Positions 45,279 to 54,800 of a stretch of 64,000 nucleotides of DNA are shown piece by piece. Position 1 is the first letter of the stretch. Every line of letters begins with the position of its first letter. Source of the stretch: Acinetobacter colistiniresistens (GTDB taxonomy: Bacteria > Pseudomonadota > Gammaproteobacteria > Pseudomonadales > Moraxellaceae); assembly GCF_024582815.1 (NCBI RefSeq), contig NZ_CP102099.1:3410001-3474000 (forward strand). Direction: 5' to 3'. The translations under genes and the position numbers were made by a program. The notes under the pieces are model-generated. The model was not told where the DNA came from. It ran no database searches and saw only the letters and a program-made list of their open reading frames with translations.

Positions 45279-46376
45279 ATGCATATGGATATTATATCTT
45301 TACTTACGCCGATTAATGAGCAGTCACCATGTGGTGAGGATTACTCCTTCTCCAATGAGTTCCATGCCATTAAAAAAGCAAAAACCCAAGATGATGTGTT
45401 GCTTGATCAAGGGGATTGGGTGACTGAACCCAAACAGGCGGATTGGGACTTTGTCGCAAATACCTCAATGGATTTACTGCAATCGAAAAGTAAAGATATC
45501 CGTTTGCTGACTTGGCTTTCTGAAGCCTGGGCCAACCTGTATGGCTTTGAAGGCATTAGTAAAAGTCTGGAACTCAGCCACCGTATACTAGAACAATATT
45601 GGTTAACCCTGCACCCTGAAGTCGAAGATGATGATTTAGACCAACGTATTGGGTTATTACAAGGGCTTATTAATCAGCTCCCTTTGCTGATCAAAAAAGT
45701 AGCGTTAATTAACCATGCGCCTTTTTATCATTTACTTGATTATGATAATTTTCTTTATCATCAGAATATTCGTCGTAAGCAAAGTGATGATTTTGAAGGT
45801 TCAAATAGTCCCTCTGAGTTAGAGCAGTTTGAACAAGCCCTCTCCAATACTGATAAAAACTTTCAACGTCAAAACTACCAACGTTTTAATGAAATTTTGC
45901 AGCAATGGGCAACGCTGAAACAAGTTTTAGATGGTTTACTGGGTCTAGATTCACCAAGTTTCGCAGCGATTGATTCAAGTCTTGATACCATTCATATCAC
46001 GCTGAAAAAGATTTATAAAACCGAGTTGTTTGAGCAAATAACACAAACAGCAATTACAGAAATTGAAACATCGACAACACCGATGGTACAACACGTGACG
46101 ACACAATCTTCTGCCCCCCAAAATCAGCTGTCTTTCCAGCCGCAAGTTCAATCGCATATTGAAAATCGCGAACAAGCAATGCGTGTATTGCAAGAAATTG
46201 CCACTTATTTCGAAAAGAATGAGCCACACAGCCCCGTTAGCTATATGTTGCAAAAAACCATCAAGTGGAGCCAAATGCCACTGCATGAGTGGTTAACCCA
46301 AGTGATTAAGGATGAACATCCTTTACAAATGTTGCAGGACACCCTCGGTGTTCAGCCAAAGAATGAATACGAATAA
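45279..46376 (+). CDS. tssA: T6SS assembly protein TssA
   Basis: About 365 residues. The ImpA_N domain is at the N-terminus (ISLLTPINEQSPCGEDYSFS, then the conserved WL...WANLYGFEG). The C-terminal part has NREQAMRVLQEIATYFEKNE and PHSPVSYMLQKTIKWSQMPL, the conserved VPxxL-like core of TssA, which caps or primes the growing sheath and tube. I use the ATG at 45279; a GTG one codon earlier and an ATG at 45285 are possible. It begins 26 bases after tssH. Confidence 0.9.
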   Translation: MHMDIISLLTPINEQSPCGEDYSFSNEFHAIKKAKTQDDVLLDQGDWVTEPKQADWDFVANTSMDLLQSKSKDIRLLTWLSEAWANLYGFEGISKSLELSHRILEQYWLTLHPEVEDDDLDQRIGLLQGLINQLPLLIKKVALINHAPFYHLLDYDNFLYHQNIRRKQSDDFEGSNSPSELEQFEQALSNTDKNFQRQNYQRFNEILQQWATLKQVLDGLLGLDSPSFAAIDSSLDTIHITLKKIYKTELFEQITQTAITEIETSTTPMVQHVTTQSSAPQNQLSFQPQVQSHIENREQAMRVLQEIATYFEKNEPHSPVSYMLQKTIKWSQMPLHEWLTQVIKDEHPLQMLQDTLGVQPKNEYE

Positions 46377-46392
46377 TTGTTGGTAATTGAAT

Positions 46393-47757
46393 ATGTTTAA
46401 AGCAGAAAAGATTCTTTGGGGTGAAGGTTTATTTTTACGTCCCCAGCATTTTCAGATCCAAGATACCTATCATGAACAACGTTTGAATCATACCATTCGG
46501 GCGATGATTCCACATGCTTATGGTGTCCAGAAATTAAAATTTGATGAAGTTCAACTCTCTACCCATATTCTCGCTTTACAAGAAGTCGAAATTATTTGGC
46601 AAGATGGTGAAATTTATCATGCACCAGCCCAAGATTTATTGCCAGAACCATTATTGTTAGATGACCTCAATCTACAAGGTGAAATGACGGTTTATCTCGC
46701 ATTACCCATCCTGCAAGCCAATAAGAAAAATATCGCAGATGAAACACGTGCTGTGTCGAGTCGTTACCACAACTATTTGACAGAAACACACGACCTGTTT
46801 ACCGATGCCAGTCCAGCTGAGCTGAATCTATTGCGTCGTCGTGCTGAATTTAAATTGTTAGAGCAACATATTCAGCCGAGTCAGAATTTAGATGGTTTCT
46901 TATATATTCCTGTGGGTAAAATTAAGCGTCAAAGCTCGGGGCACTTCGAGTTAGACAACAAGTTTATTCCACCGATTTTACATATTGCAGCTTCTGAATC
47001 TCTGATTAATAACCTAAAGCGTACGCTCAATGTCATTAAGGCCAAAATTAAAACCATTCAGAGCAATAACCGTGAAAACGAACAAAAACTGATTGAATTC
47101 CGTTCAGGAGATATCGTTTCCTTCTGGTTGATCAATGCCTTAAATACCGCCTATGCCGGATTGAACCATTTACTCCAATATCCATTGATTCACCCAGAAC
47201 GTTTATTTTCAGAATTATTGCGTTTAACAGGTTCATTGCTGACCTTCTCGACCGCTTATGATGTCGATCATCTGCCTCATTATAAACATCATCAACTACA
47301 AGACAGCTTTCAGCAGCTTGACCTGATCTTAAGAGATTTATTGGATACCATTATTTCAAGCCGCTACTTCAGTATCGCCTTGAAAGAAACGCGACCATCC
47401 TATTGGGTGGGCAGTCTTGAGTCAGACAAAATTACCCGTGATACGCGTCTTTATATTGCTGTGTCGAGCAGTATGATGCAAACCCATGAACTGATTCAAA
47501 TTGTACCTTTGCGTTTCAAAGTGGGTAGTACCATTGATGTAGAACAGCGTGTCATTGCTGCGCTTCCTGCTGTTCCACTCCATCATTTAATGCAAGTACC
47601 TACTGCAATTCCTGTACGTTCTGGTGTCAGCTATTTTGAAATCGAGCCGCATCACGAACTCTATCAACGTATGCTTGAGTCAGAGTCCATCTGTGTTTAT
47701 GTACCTGCTGGATTCCAAGATATAAGTATTGAACTCATTGCGGTAATGAATAGTTAA
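46393..47757 (+). CDS. tssK: T6SS baseplate-membrane connector TssK
   Basis: About 454 residues. MFKAEKILWGEGLFLRPQHF is the hallmark TssK N-terminus (xxWxEGxFLxPQHFQ). RYFSIALKETRPSYWVGSLE and LPAVPLHHLMQVPTAIPVRS are the conserved C-terminal blocks that contact TssL and TssM. It joins the baseplate to the membrane complex. The ATG at 46393 is used rather than an upstream TTG. It lies between tssA and tssL. Confidence 0.94.
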   Translation: MFKAEKILWGEGLFLRPQHFQIQDTYHEQRLNHTIRAMIPHAYGVQKLKFDEVQLSTHILALQEVEIIWQDGEIYHAPAQDLLPEPLLLDDLNLQGEMTVYLALPILQANKKNIADETRAVSSRYHNYLTETHDLFTDASPAELNLLRRRAEFKLLEQHIQPSQNLDGFLYIPVGKIKRQSSGHFELDNKFIPPILHIAASESLINNLKRTLNVIKAKIKTIQSNNRENEQKLIEFRSGDIVSFWLINALNTAYAGLNHLLQYPLIHPERLFSELLRLTGSLLTFSTAYDVDHLPHYKHHQLQDSFQQLDLILRDLLDTIISSRYFSIALKETRPSYWVGSLESDKITRDTRLYIAVSSSMMQTHELIQIVPLRFKVGSTIDVEQRVIAALPAVPLHHLMQVPTAIPVRSGVSYFEIEPHHELYQRMLESESICVYVPAGFQDISIELIAVMNS

Positions 47758-47767
47758 GAGAACAACA

Positions 47768-48574
47768 ATGACTCAACCCACTGGCATCCCCTCTTTATTT
47801 GATGATGGAAAAATTGGTTCAGGTTTACCTACCGCTGATCAACCACAGAATAAAGCGCAAGCAACCAACTTGATTGACCTCTTACATGATGGGTTCTATC
47901 TGGTTTTTTTACTTCGTAATCGTTATATCCCGACAAATCCAAGTGATTTTCGCGAAAAGATTGTCGACTTACTCAATCGTTTTGAACAACAGGCCAAGCG
48001 TTTACAATTTTCTGCTGACGATATTCATGATGCCAAATATGCTTTTTGTGCCCTGATTGACGAAACCATTGCCACACAACAAGATGCTGCTTATTTTAAT
48101 TTGCAAAATTCCTGGCTGATCAGCCCATTGCAATTGAGCTTATTTGGCTCTCAATTGGCTGGTTATCGTTTTTTTGAAATCTTGGAACAACTCCGTAGTC
48201 GTGGTAAAGAGCGCTTAGCATCGCTTGAAGTATTTCACTACTGCTTGCTACTTGGCTTTCAGGGAAAATATCGCCTGGAATCAGTGGAAAGTTTAAACCA
48301 TTTGGTTGCACGCGTGGGCGATGAAATTGACTACCTCAAAGGCAAAAAAGCGGCATTCTCGCCATTCGCAGCGATCCCTGATCATATCAAACATATTATC
48401 CATCACGAGTTGCCATTTTTCTGGATTTTGATCTTTTTATTAATCTTTGCTGCCCTGACTTTTGCAGGCTTGAAATTCATGCTGTCCAAGCAGAATCACA
48501 ATGCCCTAAACCCTTATCAAAATGTGATTTCAGCACCTGCTGAAGAAGCACATATCACCATCCATTTACCTTAG
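47768..48574 (+). CDS. tssL: T6SS inner-membrane protein TssL (IcmH/DotU)
   Basis: 268 residues. The cytoplasmic hook-shaped domain contains LIDLLHDGFYLVFLLRNRYI, DIHDAKYAFCALIDETIATQ and FHYCLLLGFQGKYRL, all family hallmarks. A single C-terminal membrane helix, FFWILIFLLIFAALTFAGLK, is followed by a short periplasmic tail without a peptidoglycan-binding domain. That function must come from another protein, such as the OmpA-like gene at 28593. It partners TssM and TssK. Confidence 0.93.
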   Translation: MTQPTGIPSLFDDGKIGSGLPTADQPQNKAQATNLIDLLHDGFYLVFLLRNRYIPTNPSDFREKIVDLLNRFEQQAKRLQFSADDIHDAKYAFCALIDETIATQQDAAYFNLQNSWLISPLQLSLFGSQLAGYRFFEILEQLRSRGKERLASLEVFHYCLLLGFQGKYRLESVESLNHLVARVGDEIDYLKGKKAAFSPFAAIPDHIKHIIHHELPFFWILIFLLIFAALTFAGLKFMLSKQNHNALNPYQNVISAPAEEAHITIHLP

Positions 48575-48584
48575 TTGATAACGT

Positions 48585-49190
48585 ATGACTCAGGAAAGAA
48601 CAACTTCTTTACGCATATTACAGACCAATAAGAAAAAAACCTTATCTCCTGTAATTTATTTACTGATTGGATTTCTTTCAGGGATTATTTTTACCTCGCT
48701 GATTTTCTTTCTGTTTGTTACGGACTCAAATACAGTTGAAGCAGTACCACTAGAACAAGAACAGACCGTGGACGAAAATACAAATATCCAACCTCATGCA
48801 AAAGTGCCATCTCATAGTTCTGAAGAACCCATGCCTGTTCATCATGAAACAGCCGAATCAGCAGAAGACAATGGGTTTGCTCAGCCAGGCAGTAATGATT
48901 TAAATAAATTTTTCCAGCGCACGCCTCCACCCACTGCGCCTGTCCGTACTGGTCAACAAATTTCACCTTTTGCGAATGAACCGAATAGCAAAGCAATCCA
49001 GCCGTCAGCACCTGCAAAACCTGTAGCAACTAAAAATGAACTACCGACGACCAATAAAGTTGTTAAACCCGCATCTCAGCCAGTCAAAGCAGCGTCTCCA
49101 AAAACGGTAGAACCTGAAGCCGAAGCACCTGATGCAACTGTGCAAATCAAAGTCACTCAGAAACCATTTGCTGTGAATGAACTGAAATAA
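48585..49190 (+). CDS. T6SS-locus single-pass membrane protein with long Pro-rich periplasmic tail
   Basis: 201 residues. After about 20 basic cytoplasmic residues comes one membrane helix, YLLIGFLSGIIFTSLIFFLF. Then about 150 residues rich in Pro, Glu, Ala and Lys are predicted disordered, with no SPOR or other folded domain visible. The architecture resembles the membrane-anchored linker of FtsN-like proteins without the terminal domain. Sitting between tssL and tagX in one operon, it could reach through the periplasm to recruit TagX or contact peptidoglycan. Known only as an Acinetobacter T6SS-associated protein. Confidence 0.7.
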   Translation: MTQERTTSLRILQTNKKKTLSPVIYLLIGFLSGIIFTSLIFFLFVTDSNTVEAVPLEQEQTVDENTNIQPHAKVPSHSSEEPMPVHHETAESAEDNGFAQPGSNDLNKFFQRTPPPTAPVRTGQQISPFANEPNSKAIQPSAPAKPVATKNELPTTNKVVKPASQPVKAASPKTVEPEAEAPDATVQIKVTQKPFAVNELK

Positions 49191-49193
49191 CAC

Positions 49194-50162
49194 ATGATCT
49201 GGTTTATCTTTTTCTGCTTCATCGCGGTTGCGATCGGATTAACACTGCTCATGTCTCATGAGTTGCGTTATAAATCCAAACAGTTCCTGCAATCCTTATT
49301 GCCAAGTAGCAAAAAGAAAATCGTAAATGCCATGCAGTTTGCGGAAAATATGCACCAAGCAGCTTCACCAGACAGACTGCAATCACATTGGCATTTGCAA
49401 CAATGGTGGATTTTAGTTGCGGGTTTCTTTTTATTTGCAAGTATCCTCATTTTTGCTTTTACACGTCCGATCAACTCCACACGTATAGAGGCAGAATACC
49501 TAAAAGAAACAGATCCACAAATTTATAGCCTACTCAATGGTGAAATGTTAAGCCCGCCACCAGAAGTAGATGAAACCCTTATTCAAGATGCAATTGTGGA
49601 AGCCACTCGTCTTGAACAAGCTTATCAGGCGCAACACCCAACTGATCCAAGTATTGATGCGTCTCAGATTGAAATTCCACTGACTCATTCGCATGGCAGT
49701 TTAGATTCGTCTTTGGTTGATCGTAAATGGGATAAAATTAATCCACGTTATAAACAGCGCTTGCTCATGGTGTTCAAAATTATGAAAGAGCAGCATGGTT
49801 ATGAACTGGTTTTACTTGAAGGCTATCGCAGTCCAAATCGCCAAAATATGTTAGCGGGTAACCCGAACACAACACGTGCCAAAGGCTATCAAAGTTATCA
49901 TCAATTTGGCTTAGCCGCAGATGTTGCCTTTAAACGGAATGGTAAAGTGGTTATCTCGGAACGTGATCCATGGGCAATGCGGGGTTATGAACTTTACGGA
50001 CAAGTTGCTGAATCTGTTGGCTTAACATGGGGTGGTCGTTGGAAATCCATCAAAGACTATGGCCATACCGAATACCGTATGCCAGGCTTAAGAAAAACCA
50101 AAGAAATGGCCGATCAACTAACAGCTGAAGGGCAATTAACTGCTAAATCTGAGGACTCTTAA
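49194..50162 (+). CDS. tagX: T6SS peptidoglycan endopeptidase TagX (M15-type, membrane-anchored)
   Basis: 322 residues. Two membrane helices are visible (about 1-20 and WWILVAGFFLFASILIFAFT at 71-90). A periplasmic peptidase domain of the VanY/M15 class follows, with the zinc ligands His236 and Asp243 in YQSYHQFGLAADVAF and His291 in GHTEYRMPG. LLEGYRSPNRQNMLAG is the conserved substrate-loop motif. TagX is an L,D-endopeptidase in A. baumannii, thought to open the wall for the T6SS. It ends the rightward T6SS arm, three bases after the preceding gene. Confidence 0.9.
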   Translation: MIWFIFFCFIAVAIGLTLLMSHELRYKSKQFLQSLLPSSKKKIVNAMQFAENMHQAASPDRLQSHWHLQQWWILVAGFFLFASILIFAFTRPINSTRIEAEYLKETDPQIYSLLNGEMLSPPPEVDETLIQDAIVEATRLEQAYQAQHPTDPSIDASQIEIPLTHSHGSLDSSLVDRKWDKINPRYKQRLLMVFKIMKEQHGYELVLLEGYRSPNRQNMLAGNPNTTRAKGYQSYHQFGLAADVAFKRNGKVVISERDPWAMRGYELYGQVAESVGLTWGGRWKSIKDYGHTEYRMPGLRKTKEMADQLTAEGQLTAKSEDS

Positions 50163-50199
50163 TGCATCTGGTTATTATTCCACTGCTCTAAAAATAGAT

Positions 50200-50234
50200 A
50201 AACCTGTGCATTTTTATATGGTTGCACAGGTTTT
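50200..50234. terminator. Terminator after tagX (convergent with the PAP2 gene)
   Basis: AAACCTGTGCA and TGCACAGGTTT form an 11-bp stem with a 12-base loop, ending in TTTT on the plus strand, about 40 bases past the tagX stop. On the minus strand it is followed by a weaker T-rich stretch, so it may also end the PAP2 transcript. Confidence 0.75.
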
Positions 50235-50302
50235 GGTGTTATATTCAATTATAAGTAATATCTAAAATCGACTCTTCAATCTCTACCTCTGCTTAAATAA
50301 CT

Positions 50303-50863
50303 TTATTTAGCTAGGGATATAGAAACGGGTTTCCTGAATTTTAAAATAAACTCTTTGAAAACCAGATTCATAATTAATACAAGTATAAAAGCAATAACAA
50401 ATGAACCTAATATATCAAAAGGAAAGTGGACACCAATATAAACTCTTGACCAGCCCACAATGACGCCCAGTAAAAGTGCCATACTGCCAATTTTTCGGTA
50501 GCCTGAGAGCAAGTATGAAAAAGCAATCGTCATGACTGTTAAGGTATGCTGACTTGGAAATGATGAAGATGAACCATGCCCTGTCAAGATATGCCCAATC
50601 CCAAGATCAAAAGGACGTGGATGGTAATACACGGCATGAATCAGTTGTGTCACCAATAAAGAAGCCAACACTGTAATCAACGTTTTTATAAACTGCCCTT
50701 TATATGCCTTATCCTTAAAAAATAAAGAGACAATTAAAAATATAAATAAAACTGCAATTAAATTATGTGAAGAAAATAATGCAATTTTATCTAAAATAGG
50801 GTTTTGTGTTGCAGTAGCGTTTATCCAGTTAAATAAACGAATATCGATAGCTTCAATTGACAT
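50303..50863 (-). CDS. PAP2-family membrane phosphatase (undecaprenyl-diphosphatase type)
   Basis: About 186 residues from the ATG at 50863 (MSIEAIDIRLFNW). Five membrane helices are predicted. All three PAP2 catalytic motifs are visible: AVYYHPRPF (KxxxxxxRP-like), SSSFPSQHTL (PSxH) and SRVYIGVHFPFDILG (SRxxxxxHxxxD). The family dephosphorylates lipid pyrophosphates; BcrC-type members recycle undecaprenyl carrier. An ATG at 50878 would add five residues. It is a single gene converging on the T6SS arm. Confidence 0.82.
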   Translation of the reverse strand: MSIEAIDIRLFNWINATATQNPILDKIALFSSHNLIAVLFIFLIVSLFFKDKAYKGQFIKTLITVLASLLVTQLIHAVYYHPRPFDLGIGHILTGHGSSSSFPSQHTLTVMTIAFSYLLSGYRKIGSMALLLGVIVGWSRVYIGVHFPFDILGSFVIAFILVLIMNLVFKEFILKFRKPVSISLAK

Positions 50864-51020
50864 CGCCAATCGTTCCATGATGATTTGACGCTAAAATATA
50901 AGAAGTCCACCTTAAACTAAAATTAAAGATTCTAAAATTTTGAATAAAATTACAATTTAAGCTTAAGCCTGAATTAATAAAAAAGGCTAAATTTTACTCA
51001 CCCTCAAATTGGAGTGAATA

Positions 51021-51782
51021 ATGGATAAAAATACGCTCAGTCAGACATTTAGCAAAGTTCCTGAAGTTACCCTCATCTTCTGGATCATAAAAATTGCAGC
51101 AACCACGCTGGGTGAAACAGCGGGTGATGCTTTATCTATGTCGCTTAATTTTGGTTATATCTTAAGCACCTGTATTTTCTCTATTATTTTCATTGGCTTT
51201 GTTGCATTGCAAATGAAAGCCAGACAATACAAACCTTTCTTATATTGGGCAACAATCATTTCCACCACTACACTCGGCACCACCATCGCAGATTTTGTGG
51301 ATCGCTCTTTAGGAATCGGCTATTTCGGAGGCAGTACACTGCTTCTTATTTTATTACTTGCTTCTCTGGCAGTCTGGTATCAGAGTTGTGGAAATATTGC
51401 AGTTAATAGCGTTCAGTCTACAAAAAGTGAAGCTTTTTATTGGATCACCATCATGTTTTCACAAACCTTAGGCACCGCTTTGGGAGACTGGACAGCTGAT
51501 ACGCAAGGATTGGGTTATACCGCCTCGGCATTGATCTTTGGTTCTCTCCTCTTAATGCTAGCTGCATTTTATTACTGGACTCAAATCTCAAGAACCTTAC
51601 TTTTCTGGTCCGCCTTCGTTCTCACAAGACCTTTAGGTGCTGTCCTAGGAGATTTCCTTGATAAACCACTGGATCATGGGGGCCTTGATTTAAGTCGATT
51701 CGGTGCTTCATTCGTGTTATTGGCTTTTATTGTAATGTGTCTCATGTTCTTTAAAACCAAACCAGCCTCAACAGCACATTAA
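51021..51782 (+). CDS. DUF347-repeat integral membrane protein (COG4705-like)
   Basis: 253 residues. Eight or so membrane helices are arranged as four internal repeats, each with a (T/P)LGxxxGD-type turn: TTLGETAGDALSMSLNFGY, TTLGTTIADFVDRSLGIGYF, QTLGTALGDWTADTQGLGYT and RPLGAVLGDFLDKPLDHGGL. Each repeat ends in a glycine-rich turn. Repeated acidic turns inside a membrane protein suggest ion or cofactor binding. Function is unknown. Its own promoter region (142 bases) separates it from the divergent PAP2 gene. Confidence 0.7.
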   Translation: MDKNTLSQTFSKVPEVTLIFWIIKIAATTLGETAGDALSMSLNFGYILSTCIFSIIFIGFVALQMKARQYKPFLYWATIISTTTLGTTIADFVDRSLGIGYFGGSTLLLILLLASLAVWYQSCGNIAVNSVQSTKSEAFYWITIMFSQTLGTALGDWTADTQGLGYTASALIFGSLLLMLAAFYYWTQISRTLLFWSAFVLTRPLGAVLGDFLDKPLDHGGLDLSRFGASFVLLAFIVMCLMFFKTKPASTAH

Positions 51783-51822
51783 GTATTGTTATGACATGAC
51801 CACGTTCTTTAAAACATCTAAG

Positions 51823-51857
51823 AAAAAGGGATAAGCACTTGCGCTGCTTACCCCTTT
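51823..51857 (-). terminator. Rho-independent terminator after the Pls-like gene
   Basis: On the minus strand AAAGGGGTAAGCA folds with TGCTTATCCCTTT (one G-U pair) around a 7-base loop and is followed by TTC after a T-run. It lies about 25 bases past the synthetase stop and also close after the converging DUF347 gene. Confidence 0.7.
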
Positions 51858-51880
51858 CATATGTTTGGCTAGTTATAAAC

Positions 51881-54800
51881 TTATTGATGTCTCCAAGGCA
51901 CAGCAGGTGAACCAATCCAAGCCGATTTAGCTGGAATGTTCTCACCCTTCATCACCAGGGTCAGTGGACCCAATACCGCATGATGACTCACATTGGCATT
52001 ATATAAAATAATACTGCGCGCATTCACCACCACATCATTGCCCACTTTCACCTGACCAATTTTCATGATTCGGTCTTCAAATAAGTGCGTCTGTGGACCA
52101 GAGAAACTGTTAAACTCCGCTCGATCTCCAATCTCAACACAGTCAAACTCAGTGATATCTGCACTATCCATATACACATCCTTACCTATACGTACCCCTA
52201 ACAGGCGCAGGAAGAACGGTAACATTGGTGTGCCTCTGAGATAGTTCAGGAAGTTCGGGATGGCAACCGCTTCATATAAACTGGTCACCCCTTCACTTAA
52301 CCAGACAAACATGGTCCACATCGGTGCTGAACGTGGTTGGTAACGTCCAATTAGAATCCACTTCAATAACGCCACGATCACAAAGCAGCCCACTCCATAG
52401 AGTAACCCCGCCAAAGTCAAGGCCAATAGCCCTGTCGCGATATTGTAGTTATTAATCACATCGATAATTTCCAATACGATCATATAACCCACACCAATCG
52501 CCAGCGCTGCCGGTAATACGATCCGTAGACCTTCAATCAAACCACGCATCAGACGTCGTTTGAAACTCGGCTGAAAGGTCAGGTGATCTGGATATTGTTC
52601 TGCGGCTTCACGTGCAGGCAGCAGTAAAGGTGGAGAACCAAACCAGGTTTGACCTGAATACATTTCTCGGTTATCTGGTGTTTTGGATTGCACCCCAATC
52701 AACACATTGTCCGGTAATACCGTCCCATCCGCGATATAGGCACTATTCCCCACAAAGCTGCGGTTACCAATCTGGGTCGATTTTAAGGTCATCCAGCCAC
52801 CCTTGATTTCCTCATCCCCAACATCACGGCATCGGCAATAAAGCTTTCCTCTCCCAAGGTCAGCATTTCAGGAATTACTCCATTTGCTGTTGAGATTTCA
52901 GTGTTCTTACCGACTTTGGCACCCAACAAACGGAACCAGGTCGGTGCGTAAATGGTGGCGAATAAACCATGCAGGGTTTGTAAACTGGTTTCCAGAATCT
53001 GTGATGCAAACCATTTACGGTAATAAGTACCACCATGAATGGCATAGCTGCCAGTCTCTAAACGCGGCAAAGCCACTTTGCGTAAGACCGAAGAGATCAG
53101 TGCGGTAATTACCATCATCATCGCACTGGCTGGAATCGCCAGAATGAAATAGTACAATGCAATCTGTAAGTGGTTGTTCGAATCAATATTAAAAATATTG
53201 ACATCTAACCAGTCCACCAACAGGAAGCTTGGAAAGATCGGGATAAAAAAGATACAGGCAATGAATAAGGCACTGATTGCATAGTAGGCATATTCTGAGA
53301 TTTTGCGGATAAACGACAGTTTTGGGCGTGCAGCCAATGGCTCCAGGCTGTCAACATGGCCAATTTTCTTCGCAGGTGTACCGTCCCAGATTTCCCCTGC
53401 TGGCACTGTGGTGTCATATTCAATCGCAGTTAAGGCATTTACATGAGCACGGGGTTCTAATACGGTATTTTCTTCCAGAACGGCATAGGAACCAACATAA
53501 CTGTCTTGTTTGAGCTGGATTGAGCCCAATACCAGATGACCATGTTCAACTTTGGCATTCTCTAGATTGACATTGGAACCAATACTGACCCCATCTTCAA
53601 TGGTCAATAAAGATGGCATCCGGATATGTACGGAACTGATGTTGACATCATGGCCAATCTTTGCGCCCAGTGCCTTGAGGTAGAGATTCAGCAAGGTGGA
53701 ACCCGATAAGAGATATACAGGTGAAATGCTGCTGATTCGGTCCGCCAGCCACCAACGGAAATAGGTCATTCCCCAGAGTGGGTAACGCCCTGCTGGTATC
53801 CCGAGTAATAACACCCGTTTTACGGTAATCGACAGCGCAAAGCTGGCAAGAATCACCGTTATATAGACCAGTAATGACAATAGAATCGCCGATGGAATGG
53901 TGTCTCGGGTACCGCCGGTAAAATAATGGTAGGTAAAGAACGGAGCCAGCCATTGTAAGATGTTGATCGAAATCAGCACTGGAATCGTCACCAATTGTGC
54001 CAGACCACACAGCCATTTATAGCGGGTATTCCGTGGATTATCCTGCCCAAGCTGGCTATCGAATAATGATGCTTCAGGTTGTTCCAGCATCAGTGCGGCA
54101 ATGGCACCCACTCTGCGAGCCTGATACAGGCTTTGAATGGTTAGGTGACTGTATTCAGGGTGCTCGCGTAGGTTGGAAATCAGTACAGCAGCCAGCAGTG
54201 AATGTCCACCGAGATCGTCAAAGAAGTCTGCATCTAATTTAATCGGGATATTTGGAAATAAACGATTGAGTATGCCAAATAAGATTTCTTCGGCCTGATT
54301 CTGCGGCTGATCTGATTCGCTCCGATCGACCACACTGGTTAATGGACGTGCTTTCAGTGCCTTACGGTCAATTTTTCCTGACAATAAGCGTGGTACTTCT
54401 TCAATCACTTCAAAGCGGTTCGGCACCATATAAGGTGGCAAGCGCTGACTGAGGTGATGACGCAGCTGTTTAATTTCAATGGCCTGTTGGGCATCAATTT
54501 CAGGAGCAATGAAGGCAATCAACTGATCAATACCGTCTTCAGCACGTAGAATTACGGCTGCGGTGCCAATGCCATCCAGATCACATAACGCAGCTTCAAT
54601 CTCACCGAGTTCAACCCGGAAGCCGCGGATTTTAACCTGATCGTCGGCACGGCCTAAGCAATGTACCTGACCAAATTCATCGATTTTGGCCAGATCCCCA
54701 GTGCGATACAGGTTTTCTTCATCAGGGTTACTGGCCCATGGATTCTGAATAAATTTATCTGCGGTCAGATCAGGACGTCCGAGATAGCCAGGGGCCACAC

